A stretch of 6,150 bases of DNA from JALENY01 sp036310185 (GCA_036310185.1 JAXJSH010000075.1:1-6150), one strand, 5' to 3'; shown: positions 1-6,087, counted from the stretch's first letter. The notes: a model not told the origin generated them from the letters alone. Made by a program: numbers and translations.

Positions 1-30
1 GCGAATTCCATTGCAGTACGATTCGAATAA
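1..30 (+). CDS. Possible C-terminal end of an upstream gene (partial)
   Basis: Frame 1 is open from the first base and reads ANSIAVRFE before a TAA at 28-30. A well-formed intrinsic terminator begins ten bases later, which is the spacing expected after the last gene of a transcription unit. The fragment is too short to identify a family, and I do not recognise it. Frame 3 stays open for longer (to about 186) but runs through the terminator and low-complexity repeats, so it is less convincing. The call rests on the stop-plus-terminator arrangement alone. Confidence 0.3.
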   Translation, partial: ANSIAVRFE

Positions 31-39
31 GAACTTTTT

Positions 40-69
40 GGGACTATAGAACAGATATAGTCCCTTTTT
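40..69 (+). terminator. Intrinsic terminator of the upstream unit
   Basis: GGGACTATA (40-48) pairs perfectly with TATAGTCCC (56-64), giving a 9-bp stem with a 7-nt loop. Five T residues follow (65-69), then C and three more T. The T-tract is only on the + strand side, so it ends transcription entering from the left and insulates the pheST promoter. Confidence 0.8.
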
Positions 70-119
70 CTTTGAAAAGCAGTCGTATGGATCGGGTTTT
101 TAGGAAATTTTTTCGTTAT

Positions 120-152
120 TGTTTATGGAATTGTTTATGGAATTTATGGAAT
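120..152. repeat. Short tandem repeat, 12-nt unit, about 2.75 copies
   Basis: TGTTTATGGAAT occurs at 120-131 and again at 132-143. A shortened copy, TTATGGAAT, follows at 144-152. The end of the last copy overlaps a small inverted repeat, GGAATTT (148-154) and AAATTCC (157-163), separated by CC. The array lies between the upstream terminator and the pheST promoter, where I see no gene. It looks like replication slippage in AT-rich spacer DNA; no function can be read from it. Confidence 0.75.
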
Positions 153-177
153 TTCCAAATTCCTTCTATGCAGGAAC

Positions 178-206
178 TTGAATTTTAAAAATAAACGTGC
201 TATTAT
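178..206 (+). promoter_or_regulatory. Probable sigma-A promoter of the pheST leader
   Basis: TTGAAT (178-183) serves as the -35 and TATTAT (201-206) as the -10, with a 17-bp spacer. Transcription would begin near 212-214, shortly before the base of T-box Stem I. This placement, between the upstream terminator and the first recognisable T-box helix, supports the call. No transcript data are available. Confidence 0.75.
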
Positions 207-212
207 AGACAG

Positions 213-455
213 AAATATGATTAAAGGCGTTGAATATGTGTAAGTAGTATGCGTTTTTTTCATTCAGAGAGTAGATGTCATTGGCTGTGAGCATCTTATG
301 AAACCCGCATAACGAATTTCAGCATAGGAGCTTCTTACGAATTCATAAGTAAGATGTAGTCACTGCATTAAAGTGAATGGAGTGCACAGCCGGACAGGCT
401 GTGAATTTGGGTGGTACCGCGATGATCTCGTCCCTTTTGGGATGGGATTTTTTTT
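213..455 (+). promoter_or_regulatory. T-box leader, tRNA-Phe responsive, controlling pheST
   Basis: The T-box sequence AATTTGGGTGGTACCGCG lies at 404-421. Stem I is recognisable: TATGCG (248-253) pairs with CGCATA (306-311), and TTTCAT (258-263) with ATGAAA (298-303). AGAGAG (266-271) matches the AG-bulge region, and GATGT/GCATC encloses the distal loop with GGCTGTGAG (283-291). The specifier loop has AGTA on its 5' side (243-246) and GAA-T-TTC-A on its 3' side, which places a UUC phenylalanine codon at 318-320. Further hairpins follow at 333-354, 361-384 and 385-403; the last is a perfect 7-bp stem just before the T-box. The bulge reads UGGU, complementary to an ACCA acceptor end, as expected for a tRNA with discriminator A. 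By family knowledge, uncharged tRNA-Phe binds codon and bulge, stabilises the antiterminator and allows pheST transcription. The specifier matches the downstream gene. Confidence 0.95.
425..455 (+). terminator. T-box attenuator terminator
   Basis: ATCTCGTCCC (425-434) pairs with GGGATGGGAT (439-448) over ten pairs, two of them G-T, around a TTTT loop. Eight T residues run from 448 to 455. The 5' arm CGTCCC is the sequence that the T-box element (404-421) captures in the antiterminator, so the two folds exclude each other. Confidence 0.92.
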
Positions 456-489
456 CGTCAAAGAAAATTTTAAAAGAAGGAGATAAATT

Positions 490-1509
490 ATGTTAAACAT
501 GGAAGAATTGAAGAGCACATATCTGGCAGATCTGGGTCTGGTCAAAGATGACGAACAGCTTTCCGCATTCTGGCAGAAATATTTCGGAAAAGGCGGCTCG
601 ATTCAGGGCCTGATGAAAGAAATGAAAAACGTACCGAAAGAAGAAAAACCGGCTTTCGGTAAAATGGTAAATGAAGTAAAAGAATGGGCTTCCGGCCTTT
701 ATAAGGAAAAACAGGATGAAATCAAACTGATCGAACTGCAGAAACGTTATGAAGCAGAATCCATCGACGTGACCATCCCGGTAAAAGCAAGACAGGCCGG
801 TAATCTTCACCCGCTGACCGCCATGAAAAACGAAATGATCAACGTTTTCGCCGGCATGGGCTTTGACATTTTTGAAGGCCCGGAAATCGAAGATGACGAT
901 CACAATTTTACAAGACTGAATGTACTGAAAGATCATCCGTCCAGAGATATGCAGGATACTTTCTGGCTGACCGAAGATCTGCTTCTTCGTACCCATACAT
1001 CACCGGGACAGATCCGTGTTATGGATATGAAAAAACCGCCGATCAAAGTGCTGGTTCCGGGTAAAGTATTCCGTTCCGACAGCGATGCGACCCATTCACC
1101 GATGTTCAGCCAGCTGGAAGGCCTTGTAGTGGATAAAAATATCACCCTTTGCGACCTTCAGGGTATGCTGGATGAATTTGTAAAGAAAATCTTCGCAGAT
1201 GGGGCGAAGACCAGATTGAGACCGTCCTACTTCCCGTTCACAGAACCGAGTGTAGAGGTAGACGTAAGCTGTTTCAAATGCGGCGGAAAAGGCTGTTCTC
1301 TCTGTAAAGGAACCGGCTGGATCGAGGTACTTGGCGGCGGCGTTGTAAATAAAAAGGTTTTGGAAAACTGCGGTCTTGATTCTGACGTATATTCCGGCTT
1401 TGCCTTCGGTATTGGTATTGAACGTATCGCCATGCTGAAATACGGCATCAACCATATGGGCAAATTATTTGAAAATGACGTAGAATTCTTAAAACAGTTC
1501 AAAGCTTAA
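490..1509 (+). CDS. pheS: Phenylalanyl-tRNA synthetase alpha subunit
   Basis: This is the catalytic subunit of cytoplasmic PheRS (alpha2 beta2), which activates phenylalanine with ATP and charges tRNA-Phe. At 339 residues it has normal bacterial length. Residues 1 to about 90 form a charged, helical tRNA-binding coiled coil. The class II core follows, with HPLT (107-110), GFDIFEGPEIE (124-134), LLRTHTSPGQIR (165-176), motif 2 VFRSDSDATH (193-202) leading into FSQLEGLVVD (206-215), FPFTEPSVEVDV (248-259) and motif 3 GFAFGIGIERIAMLKYGI (303-320). Four cysteines, C261, C264, C269 and C272, form a CxxC-x4-CxxC insert that could hold a metal; I recall similar inserts in other Bacillota PheS. The chosen ATG has AAGGAG at 477-482, 7 nt upstream; a second Met at codon 4 is less well placed. 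pheT starts 12 nt after the stop. Expression is controlled by the T-box leader. Confidence 0.98.
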   Translation: MLNMEELKSTYLADLGLVKDDEQLSAFWQKYFGKGGSIQGLMKEMKNVPKEEKPAFGKMVNEVKEWASGLYKEKQDEIKLIELQKRYEAESIDVTIPVKARQAGNLHPLTAMKNEMINVFAGMGFDIFEGPEIEDDDHNFTRLNVLKDHPSRDMQDTFWLTEDLLLRTHTSPGQIRVMDMKKPPIKVLVPGKVFRSDSDATHSPMFSQLEGLVVDKNITLCDLQGMLDEFVKKIFADGAKTRLRPSYFPFTEPSVEVDVSCFKCGGKGCSLCKGTGWIEVLGGGVVNKKVLENCGLDSDVYSGFAFGIGIERIAMLKYGINHMGKLFENDVEFLKQFKA

Positions 1510-1521
1510 TCGGAGGTTATC

Positions 1522-3933
1522 ATGAAAGTATTATATAGTTGGTTAAAAGAATATGTGGATATTGACCTGGGACCGAAGGAACTGGAGACAAAACTCTTTT
1601 CTGCAGGTTTCGAAGTAGAAGGTATGGAATATCTTGGCGAAAACATTGAAAAAATCGTAATCGGTCAGATTACTTCCATGGAAGCATATGAAGGAACCCA
1701 TCTTCAGATCTGTCACGTAAACTGCGGACAGCACGGAGAGGATCACCTGATCCTGACCGGCGCCACCAATGTATTTGTGGGCGCACGTGTACCGGCAGCT
1801 CTCGTTGGCGCAAAACTGCCAAACGGAATGGAAATCCAGCCGAGAAAAATGAAAGACATGATGTCCTACGGTATGTTATGTTCCGGCGGCGAACTGAACC
1901 TGGATCCGCAGTGGTATCCGACTGCAGGCGTAGACGGAATCATGATTCTGGATGAAGATGCTCCGATTGGTGAAGACATCAAGACATATATGGATCTGGA
2001 TGATTATCTGTTCGATATTTCCGTAACAGCAAACCGTCCTGACTGTCAGTCTGTAGTGGGTATTGCCCGCGAAGTTGCGGCTTTCCTTGGAAAACCGATG
2101 AAAGATCCGGATTACAGCTATACAGCAGACGAAACCGTAAATGAAAATATCAGCATTACGGTAAAGGATCAGGATCTCTGCCCGAGATACCTTGGTCACT
2201 ATATTTACAATGTAAAACATGTGGAATCTCCCCTTTGGATGAAACGTCGTCTGATCGCATGCGGACACAATGCAATCAGCGTAATGGTAGATATCACAAA
2301 CTACGTCCTTCTTGAAATCGGTCAGCCCATGCATGCGTTTGACCTGAGTGACCTGGCAGGTTCAGCAATCGTTGTCCGCAGAGCAGAAAACGGAGAAGAA
2401 CTGATCACCCTGGATGAAAAAACACGTGTATTGACAGAAAACAATCTGGTAATCGCCGATGCAGAAAAAGCAGTCGGACTTGCCGGTGTTATGGGCGGTC
2501 TGAACAGCGGAATCAAAGATACCACAACCGAAATCGTATTTGAAGCAGCAAAATTCTTAAAAGACAATGTACGTAAAACATCCAGATACCTTGGTTTAAG
2601 ATCCGATGCCGCTGCAAGATTTGAAAAGGGTATCGACGAATATACCGTTGAATGCGGTATGGCACGTGCACTGAATCTGACACAGACCCTTGGCGCTGCA
2701 CAGATCAGTTCCACTTCCTTTGACATAAGCGCAGGTGCATCCAAAGAAAAACGGGTGATTTATGTAGAAACTGCAAAAGTAAACGCAGTGCTTGGCATCG
2801 AAGTTCCGGAAGAGACTATGGTACAGATTTTAAATGCACTTCAGTTTGAAGTAACTTTAAAAGACGGTGTGCTGGAACTGGCTGTTCCGCGATACCGTGA
2901 AGATATTGAAAACTATCAGGATATCGCAGAGGAAATCATCCGCGAATACGGCTATGATAAACTGGTTCCGACTTTCCTGGATGCTGCTCAGGTAACAAAC
3001 GGCGGTCTTACCCCTGAACAGAGCAGAGAACTGAATGTGAAAAACTTCCTGTGTGCACTTGGTTATTATGAAATTCAGACTATCGCAATGTGCTCCAGAA
3101 AAGATTTGGATCTGTTCATGATTCCGGAAGATGCAAAAGAGCGCCAGGTAATCGAACTGTTGAACCCGATTACCGAAAATCTGGCAGTCATGAGAACCAT
3201 TATGGCTCCGTCCATGGTGAAAGTAATTACCGATAATATCAAAAATGAACATGAAGAACTGAGACTGTTCGAACTTGCAAATGTTTACCTTCCAAAGGCA
3301 CTTCCGTTGACCGAAGCTCCGGAAGAAAAGAAAATCCTCTGTATGGCAAACTGCGGTCAGGATGAAGATTTCTTTACCATGAAGGAAACCATCGAAGCAT
3401 TTGCAGCAAACTATACGCTGGATTTCACATACAGGAGAGGCACTGTTCCATATCTGCATCCGACCAGAACAGCAGAAGTATACTGTAAAGGACAAAAAAT
3501 CGGTCATTTTGGTCAGCTTCGCTATGAAATCATCGATAAACTCAGCATTGCAGAAGGCAAAAAAGCAGATACCAAAATCTTTGTGGCAGAACTTGATTAC
3601 TCTCTGTTATCCGGAATGTTCAAAAAAGAGATCAAATATGTACCGGAAACCGGTTTTGCAGCAAACAGCAGAGACTTATCCGTTGTTCTGGATAAGAGCG
3701 TAGAGTGCGGTACACTGATCGAAGCCATCGAATCCAGCGATGAACTGATCAAAAAAGTGGATATCTTCGATATCTTTGAGAGTGAAAAACTGGGACTGGA
3801 TAAGAAGAGTATCGCTTTCCGCATCAAACTGGAAAGTGCAGAAGCTGATGTGACAGATCCGATGACCGATACGGTTGTGGAAAAAGTTGTTGCAGCACTC
3901 AGTGAAAAACTGGGCGCTCAGATGAGAATGTAA
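1522..3933 (+). CDS. pheT: Phenylalanyl-tRNA synthetase beta subunit
   Basis: The beta subunit of PheRS assembles with PheS, binds tRNA-Phe and edits mischarged Tyr-tRNA-Phe. The 803-residue length is typical and complete. The order of domains is standard: an N-terminal segment and an OB-fold tRNA-binding region (about 40-150), TANRPDCQSVVGIAREVAAF (169-188), the B3/4 editing domain with VDITNYVLLEIGQPMHAFDL (256-275), GLAGVMGG (319-326) and SRYLGLRSDAAARFEKGID (354-372), the B5 domain (about 405-480) with PRYREDIENYQDIAEEIIREYG around 456-477, the catalytic-like fold with NPITENLAVMRT (548-559) and LHPTRTAEVY (645-654), and a C-terminal ferredoxin-like anticodon-binding domain (about 709-803) with NSRDLSVVLD (715-724). 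GGAGG at 1512-1516 lies 5 nt before the ATG, and the gene is cotranscribed with pheS. No truncation or frameshift is visible. Confidence 0.98.
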   Translation: MKVLYSWLKEYVDIDLGPKELETKLFSAGFEVEGMEYLGENIEKIVIGQITSMEAYEGTHLQICHVNCGQHGEDHLILTGATNVFVGARVPAALVGAKLPNGMEIQPRKMKDMMSYGMLCSGGELNLDPQWYPTAGVDGIMILDEDAPIGEDIKTYMDLDDYLFDISVTANRPDCQSVVGIAREVAAFLGKPMKDPDYSYTADETVNENISITVKDQDLCPRYLGHYIYNVKHVESPLWMKRRLIACGHNAISVMVDITNYVLLEIGQPMHAFDLSDLAGSAIVVRRAENGEELITLDEKTRVLTENNLVIADAEKAVGLAGVMGGLNSGIKDTTTEIVFEAAKFLKDNVRKTSRYLGLRSDAAARFEKGIDEYTVECGMARALNLTQTLGAAQISSTSFDISAGASKEKRVIYVETAKVNAVLGIEVPEETMVQILNALQFEVTLKDGVLELAVPRYREDIENYQDIAEEIIREYGYDKLVPTFLDAAQVTNGGLTPEQSRELNVKNFLCALGYYEIQTIAMCSRKDLDLFMIPEDAKERQVIELLNPITENLAVMRTIMAPSMVKVITDNIKNEHEELRLFELANVYLPKALPLTEAPEEKKILCMANCGQDEDFFTMKETIEAFAANYTLDFTYRRGTVPYLHPTRTAEVYCKGQKIGHFGQLRYEIIDKLSIAEGKKADTKIFVAELDYSLLSGMFKKEIKYVPETGFAANSRDLSVVLDKSVECGTLIEAIESSDELIKKVDIFDIFESEKLGLDKKSIAFRIKLESAEADVTDPMTDTVVEKVVAALSEKLGAQMRM

Positions 3934-3961
3934 GAAAAAACAGACAATTATATCATGCAAT

Positions 3962-4001
3962 GTTAAAAGGGGAAGGTTTTAAAAAATCTTGCCCTTTTAA
4001 C
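3962..4001 (+). terminator. Long hairpin after pheT, probable weak terminator
   Basis: GTTAAAAGGG (3962-3971) pairs with CCCTTTTAAC (3992-4001). After one G-G mismatch, pairing continues inward through AAGG/TCTT and TTTT/AAAA to a 2-nt loop, so nearly all 40 bases are self-complementary. There is no long T-tract beyond it, but if only the GGG-to-CCC part forms, TTTT at 3995-3998 would follow. The position, 28 bases after the pheT stop and just before a new promoter, suggests termination or 3'-end protection of the pheST message. Confidence 0.55.
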
Positions 4002-4006
4002 CCCAA

Positions 4007-4035
4007 TTGACAAAAATACATTCCATATGTATAAT
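4007..4035 (+). promoter_or_regulatory. Consensus sigma-A promoter of the his unit
   Basis: TTGACA (4007-4012) and TATAAT (4030-4035) both match consensus exactly and are separated by 17 bp. Transcription would start near 4041-4043, giving a leader of about 68 nt before hisB. A promoter this strong usually needs a repressor or other downstream control, and a symmetric sequence lies immediately after the start point. Confidence 0.92.
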
Positions 4036-4044
4036 TTACGTGTC

Positions 4045-4065
4045 ACTGTGATTGTTTATCACTGT
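4045..4065. promoter_or_regulatory. Candidate operator: symmetric site at the his start point
   Basis: The arms ACTGTGAT (4045-4052) and ATCACTGT (4058-4065) are inverted repeats matching at seven of eight positions around a 5-bp centre. TCACTGT also appears twice as a direct repeat (4043-4049 and 4059-4065). The site begins a few bases after the predicted transcription start, where a bound repressor would block the promoter. As RNA, the GTGAT/ATCAC core could form only a 5-bp hairpin. The regulator is not in the window; a TrpR-family (HisR/YerC-like) repressor is a guess. Confidence 0.4.
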
Positions 4066-4094
4066 ATTGCGCGAAAGTGCATGCTTATACATAT

Positions 4095-4102
4095 AAAGGA
4101 GA
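4095..4102 (+). promoter_or_regulatory. Ribosome binding site that fixes the hisB start
   Basis: AAAGGAGA, containing the core AGGAG at 4097-4101, lies 8 nt before the ATG at 4110. An upstream in-frame GTG at 4077 would place this site inside the coding region and has no comparable site of its own. The ATG also gives the normal family N-terminus. Confidence 0.85.
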
Positions 4103-4109
4103 CAGGCAA

Positions 4110-4700
4110 ATGGAACCAAGAATAGCAGCAATAAAAAGAGTTACAAAAGAGACCGCCATCGAATTAACTTTAAATCTGGATGGTACCGGCATTTGCAATG
4201 TTGATACGGGAATCGGTTTCTTAGATCATATGATAGATGGTTTTTCCAGACACGGGCTTTTTGATATTGACCTGAAATGTGAGGGCGATCTCCATGTTGA
4301 CTCCCATCACACCATTGAAGATGTGGGAATCGTACTTGGCAAGGCAATCGCAGAAGCCGCAGGCGATAAAAAAGGAATCAAACGGTATGGCAGTTCCATT
4401 CTTCCCATGGATGAAGCGCTGATCCTCTGTGCCGTTGATTTATCCGGACGCCCTTATTTTGTTTCAGATGCCCGGTATACGACAGAACGAATCGGAACGC
4501 TGGATACTGAAATGATTCACGACTTTTTCTATGCAGTATCCTATTCAGCAGCGATTAATCTGCATATAAAACAGCTGAGCGGTGTGAACAATCACCATAT
4601 AGCAGAAGCCAGTTTTAAAGCATTTGCAAAGGCACTTGATATGGCAACTCAAAAAGATGACCGCATCACAGGTGTATGGTCTACGAAAGGAACATTATAA
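4110..4700 (+). CDS. hisB: Imidazoleglycerol-phosphate dehydratase
   Basis: This cytoplasmic enzyme dehydrates imidazole glycerol phosphate to imidazole acetol phosphate in histidine synthesis. The 196-residue length is that of the monofunctional bacterial enzyme. It lacks the histidinol-phosphatase domain found in enterobacterial HisB, so that activity must come from another gene. The family's manganese-binding signatures are present: GIGFLDHM (34-41, H40), LHVDSHHTIEDVGI (61-74, with H62, H66, H67 and E70) and NNHHIAEASFKAF (160-172, with H162, H163 and E166). LPMDEAL (98-104) is also conserved. The start at 4110 is set by the AAAGGAGA site. An in-frame GTG at 4077 would add 11 unsupported residues. 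The gene is first in its unit, and the stop is separated from the next start by only 2 nt, so the two are translationally close. No missing key residue was seen. Confidence 0.97.
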   Translation: MEPRIAAIKRVTKETAIELTLNLDGTGICNVDTGIGFLDHMIDGFSRHGLFDIDLKCEGDLHVDSHHTIEDVGIVLGKAIAEAAGDKKGIKRYGSSILPMDEALILCAVDLSGRPYFVSDARYTTERIGTLDTEMIHDFFYAVSYSAAINLHIKQLSGVNNHHIAEASFKAFAKALDMATQKDDRITGVWSTKGTL

Positions 4701-4702
4701 AA

Positions 4703-5983
4703 ATGAAGAAATTACTTATTCCCTGCTTATATATGCAGGATTGTCAGGCTGTTACCGGCTTTGGGCAGAAAACTATTTTCGAAAGCGGAGATGTGCTTGC
4801 ACTGACAGATTATTACAGCAACAACGGAGCAGATGAGCTGCTTATTTTCGACTTCAGCACTTCCGATGGAGAGCACGATGCGGCGATCGGCAAAATAAAA
4901 GAAATCTGCGAAGCTGCGGAAATCCCGGTAATCGGTGCAGGAAACATCAAACGTATGGAAGATGTGAAAAAGCTGATTTACGCCGGATGTGCCAAAGTGG
5001 CACTGAATTTTTCCAAAGAGTCCAATGTGGCATTGCTGGAAGAGGTATCCAAACGTTTTGGAAAAGAGAAAATGACCGTATGCATTTCCTCTGCCCAGGA
5101 GTTTCTGAATAATCGCGAACAGATTGAAGCGTATGCATCCATGGTAATCTGTCTTGGAGAATTTTGCGGTCAGATCAAATCCTGTTCTGAAATTCCGGTA
5201 ATCGAAATGACCGGTGCAGCCACCGACCCAGAAGTGAAAGAACGACTGAAATCAGGTGAACTGGATGGTGTTACCGGACTTTATGTCAGCGATACCAAAA
5301 ATGATCTGATGAGTTTTAAATATGCCTGCAAACAGGAACAGATCGATGTAAATACGTTTGAAAGCAAAATGGCCTGGAGCGAATTCAAATTAAACAGCGA
5401 TGGCATGATTCCGGTCATTGTTCAGGATTATAAGACCGATGAAGTACTCATGCTGGCTTATATGAATGAAGAGGCGTTTGATACCACTCTGAAGACGGGC
5501 AAAATGACATACTGGAGCCGCAGCCGCAATGAACTGTGGATCAAAGGACTGACCTCCGGACATTACCAGTATGTAAAATCATTGACCATGGACTGCGACA
5601 ATGACACCATGCTTGCAAAAGTATCTCAGGTGGGAGCTGCCTGTCACACGGGAAAAAGAAGCTGCTTCTTTAATGAACTGGTGAAAAAAGAATACGATGA
5701 TACAAATCCGCTGCGTGTATTCCAGGATGTGTATGATGTAATCCTGGATCGTAAAGCGAATCCGAAAGAAGGTTCTTATACCAACTACCTTTTTGACAAA
5801 GGAATTGATAAAATCCTGAAAAAAGTAGGAGAGGAATGTACGGAAATCGTAATTGCAGCAAAGAATCCGGACAAAGAAGAAATTAAATACGAAATCTCAG
5901 ATTTCCTGTATCATGTTATGGTTCTTATGGCTGTAAAAGACGTGAGCTGGGAAGATATTACAAAAGAATTGGCACATAGATAA
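4703..5983 (+). CDS. hisIE: HisF-like pseudoenzyme domain fused to bifunctional HisI-HisE
   Basis: This 426-residue protein has three parts. Residues 1 to about 215 resemble the HisF/HisA half-barrel family: IPCL (6-9), ESGD (27-30), YYSNNGADELLIFDF (37-51), and IPVIGAGNIKRMEDVKKLIYAGCAKV around 74-99. The HisF catalytic aspartate after IPCL is replaced by Y10, the mid-barrel aspartate by S129, and the glycine-rich phosphate loops are changed, so cyclase activity is unlikely. Residues 223 to about 325 form HisI (PR-AMP cyclohydrolase) with QDYKTDEVLMLAYMN (241-255), YWSRSRNELWIKG (270-282), DCDND (297-301) and CHTGKRSC (314-321), keeping the metal-binding Asp and Cys residues. Residues 336-426 form HisE (PR-ATP pyrophosphohydrolase), a MazG-like fold with E378-x2-E381 and E397-x2-D400. 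The start at 4703 has AAAGGAA at 4686-4692. An upstream ATG at 4676 would overlap hisB and add nine residues before the barrel strand. The protein carries out histidine pathway steps two and three. Confidence 0.93.
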   Translation: MKKLLIPCLYMQDCQAVTGFGQKTIFESGDVLALTDYYSNNGADELLIFDFSTSDGEHDAAIGKIKEICEAAEIPVIGAGNIKRMEDVKKLIYAGCAKVALNFSKESNVALLEEVSKRFGKEKMTVCISSAQEFLNNREQIEAYASMVICLGEFCGQIKSCSEIPVIEMTGAATDPEVKERLKSGELDGVTGLYVSDTKNDLMSFKYACKQEQIDVNTFESKMAWSEFKLNSDGMIPVIVQDYKTDEVLMLAYMNEEAFDTTLKTGKMTYWSRSRNELWIKGLTSGHYQYVKSLTMDCDNDTMLAKVSQVGAACHTGKRSCFFNELVKKEYDDTNPLRVFQDVYDVILDRKANPKEGSYTNYLFDKGIDKILKKVGEECTEIVIAAKNPDKEEIKYEISDFLYHVMVLMAVKDVSWEDITKELAHR

Positions 5984-6000
5984 AAGACACATAGATAAAA
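5973..6000. repeat. 15-nt tandem duplication across the hisIE stop codon
   Basis: CACATAGATAAAA occurs at 5973-5985 and again at 5988-6000, a period of 15 bases. The first copy encodes the last residues, HR, and the TAA stop. The second copy repeats this just downstream in the same frame, giving a second in-frame TAA at 5996-5998. Confidence 0.8.
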
Positions 6001-6009
6001 TTTATCTAT
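5991..6009. repeat. AT-rich inverted repeat after hisIE
   Basis: ATAGATAAA (5991-5999) is the exact reverse complement of TTTATCTAT (6001-6009), with one base between. It uses the second copy of the tandem duplication and touches the 5' base of the terminator stem. There is too little loop for a tidy hairpin and no T-tract, so this is not itself a terminator. It may be a protein site or chance. Confidence 0.5.
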
Positions 6010-6056
6010 AAGCTTCCGCGACTGCATAGAAGTATGTGGTCTGCGGGAGCTTTTTT
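6010..6056 (+). terminator. Intrinsic terminator of the his unit
   Basis: AAGCTTCCGCG (6010-6020) pairs with the run TGCGGGAGCTT (6042-6052), including two G-T pairs. The stem continues, with one bulged base (6041), through ACTGCAT (6021-6027) and ATGTGGT (6034-6040) to a 6-nt loop. T residues run from 6051 to 6056, followed by ATTT. It lies 27 bases after the hisIE stop and ends the two-gene unit. Confidence 0.92.
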
Positions 6057-6071
6057 ATTTGTCCCTTAACT

Positions 6072-6085
6072 GTATCATATGATAC
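6072..6085. repeat. Perfect 14-bp palindrome
   Basis: GTATCATATGATAC is identical to its own reverse complement. It is flanked by CCCT (6063-6066) and AGGG (6087-6090), which are also complementary, so the palindrome sits within a wider symmetric structure. No gene is visible in 6057-6150. Confidence 0.7.
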
Positions 6086-6087
6086 CA

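Noticed and set aside
3..188. Frame 3 stays open from the left edge for about 60 codons
   Set aside because: It runs through the terminator, the tandem repeat and AT-rich spacer. The encoded residues look like low-complexity noise, and there is no start context.
254..260. Seven-T run in the leader as an early terminator
   Set aside because: No GC-rich stem precedes it, and part of the run pairs with ATGAAA (298-303) inside T-box Stem I.
493..996. 167-codon open frame on the minus strand inside pheS
   Set aside because: It is a complement shadow of pheS, with Phe-rich low-complexity sequence and no supporting signals.
2857..3507. 216-codon open frame on the minus strand inside pheT
   Set aside because: It is antisense to a conserved coding region. 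Its composition is rich in Phe, Cys and His, as expected from the complement of a real gene, and no promoter or ribosome binding site was seen.
4077..4109. GTG at 4077 as an upstream hisB start
   Set aside because: It would include the AAAGGAGA ribosome binding site in the coding region and add 11 residues absent from the family. The ATG at 4110 is better supported.
4041..4109. T-box or His-codon leader peptide controlling hisB
   Set aside because: The leader is only about 68 nt, contains no T-box sequence, and has no short reading frame with a run of histidine codons.
4676..4702. ATG at 4676 as the start of the HisF-like/HisIE gene
   Set aside because: It overlaps hisB, has only a weak upstream purine stretch, and adds nine residues ahead of the first barrel strand. 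The ATG at 4703 matches the family N-terminus.
4624..4836. A 70-codon open frame overlapping the hisB end and the start of the next gene
   Set aside because: It lies in an alternate frame over two well-supported genes and has no recognisable protein features.
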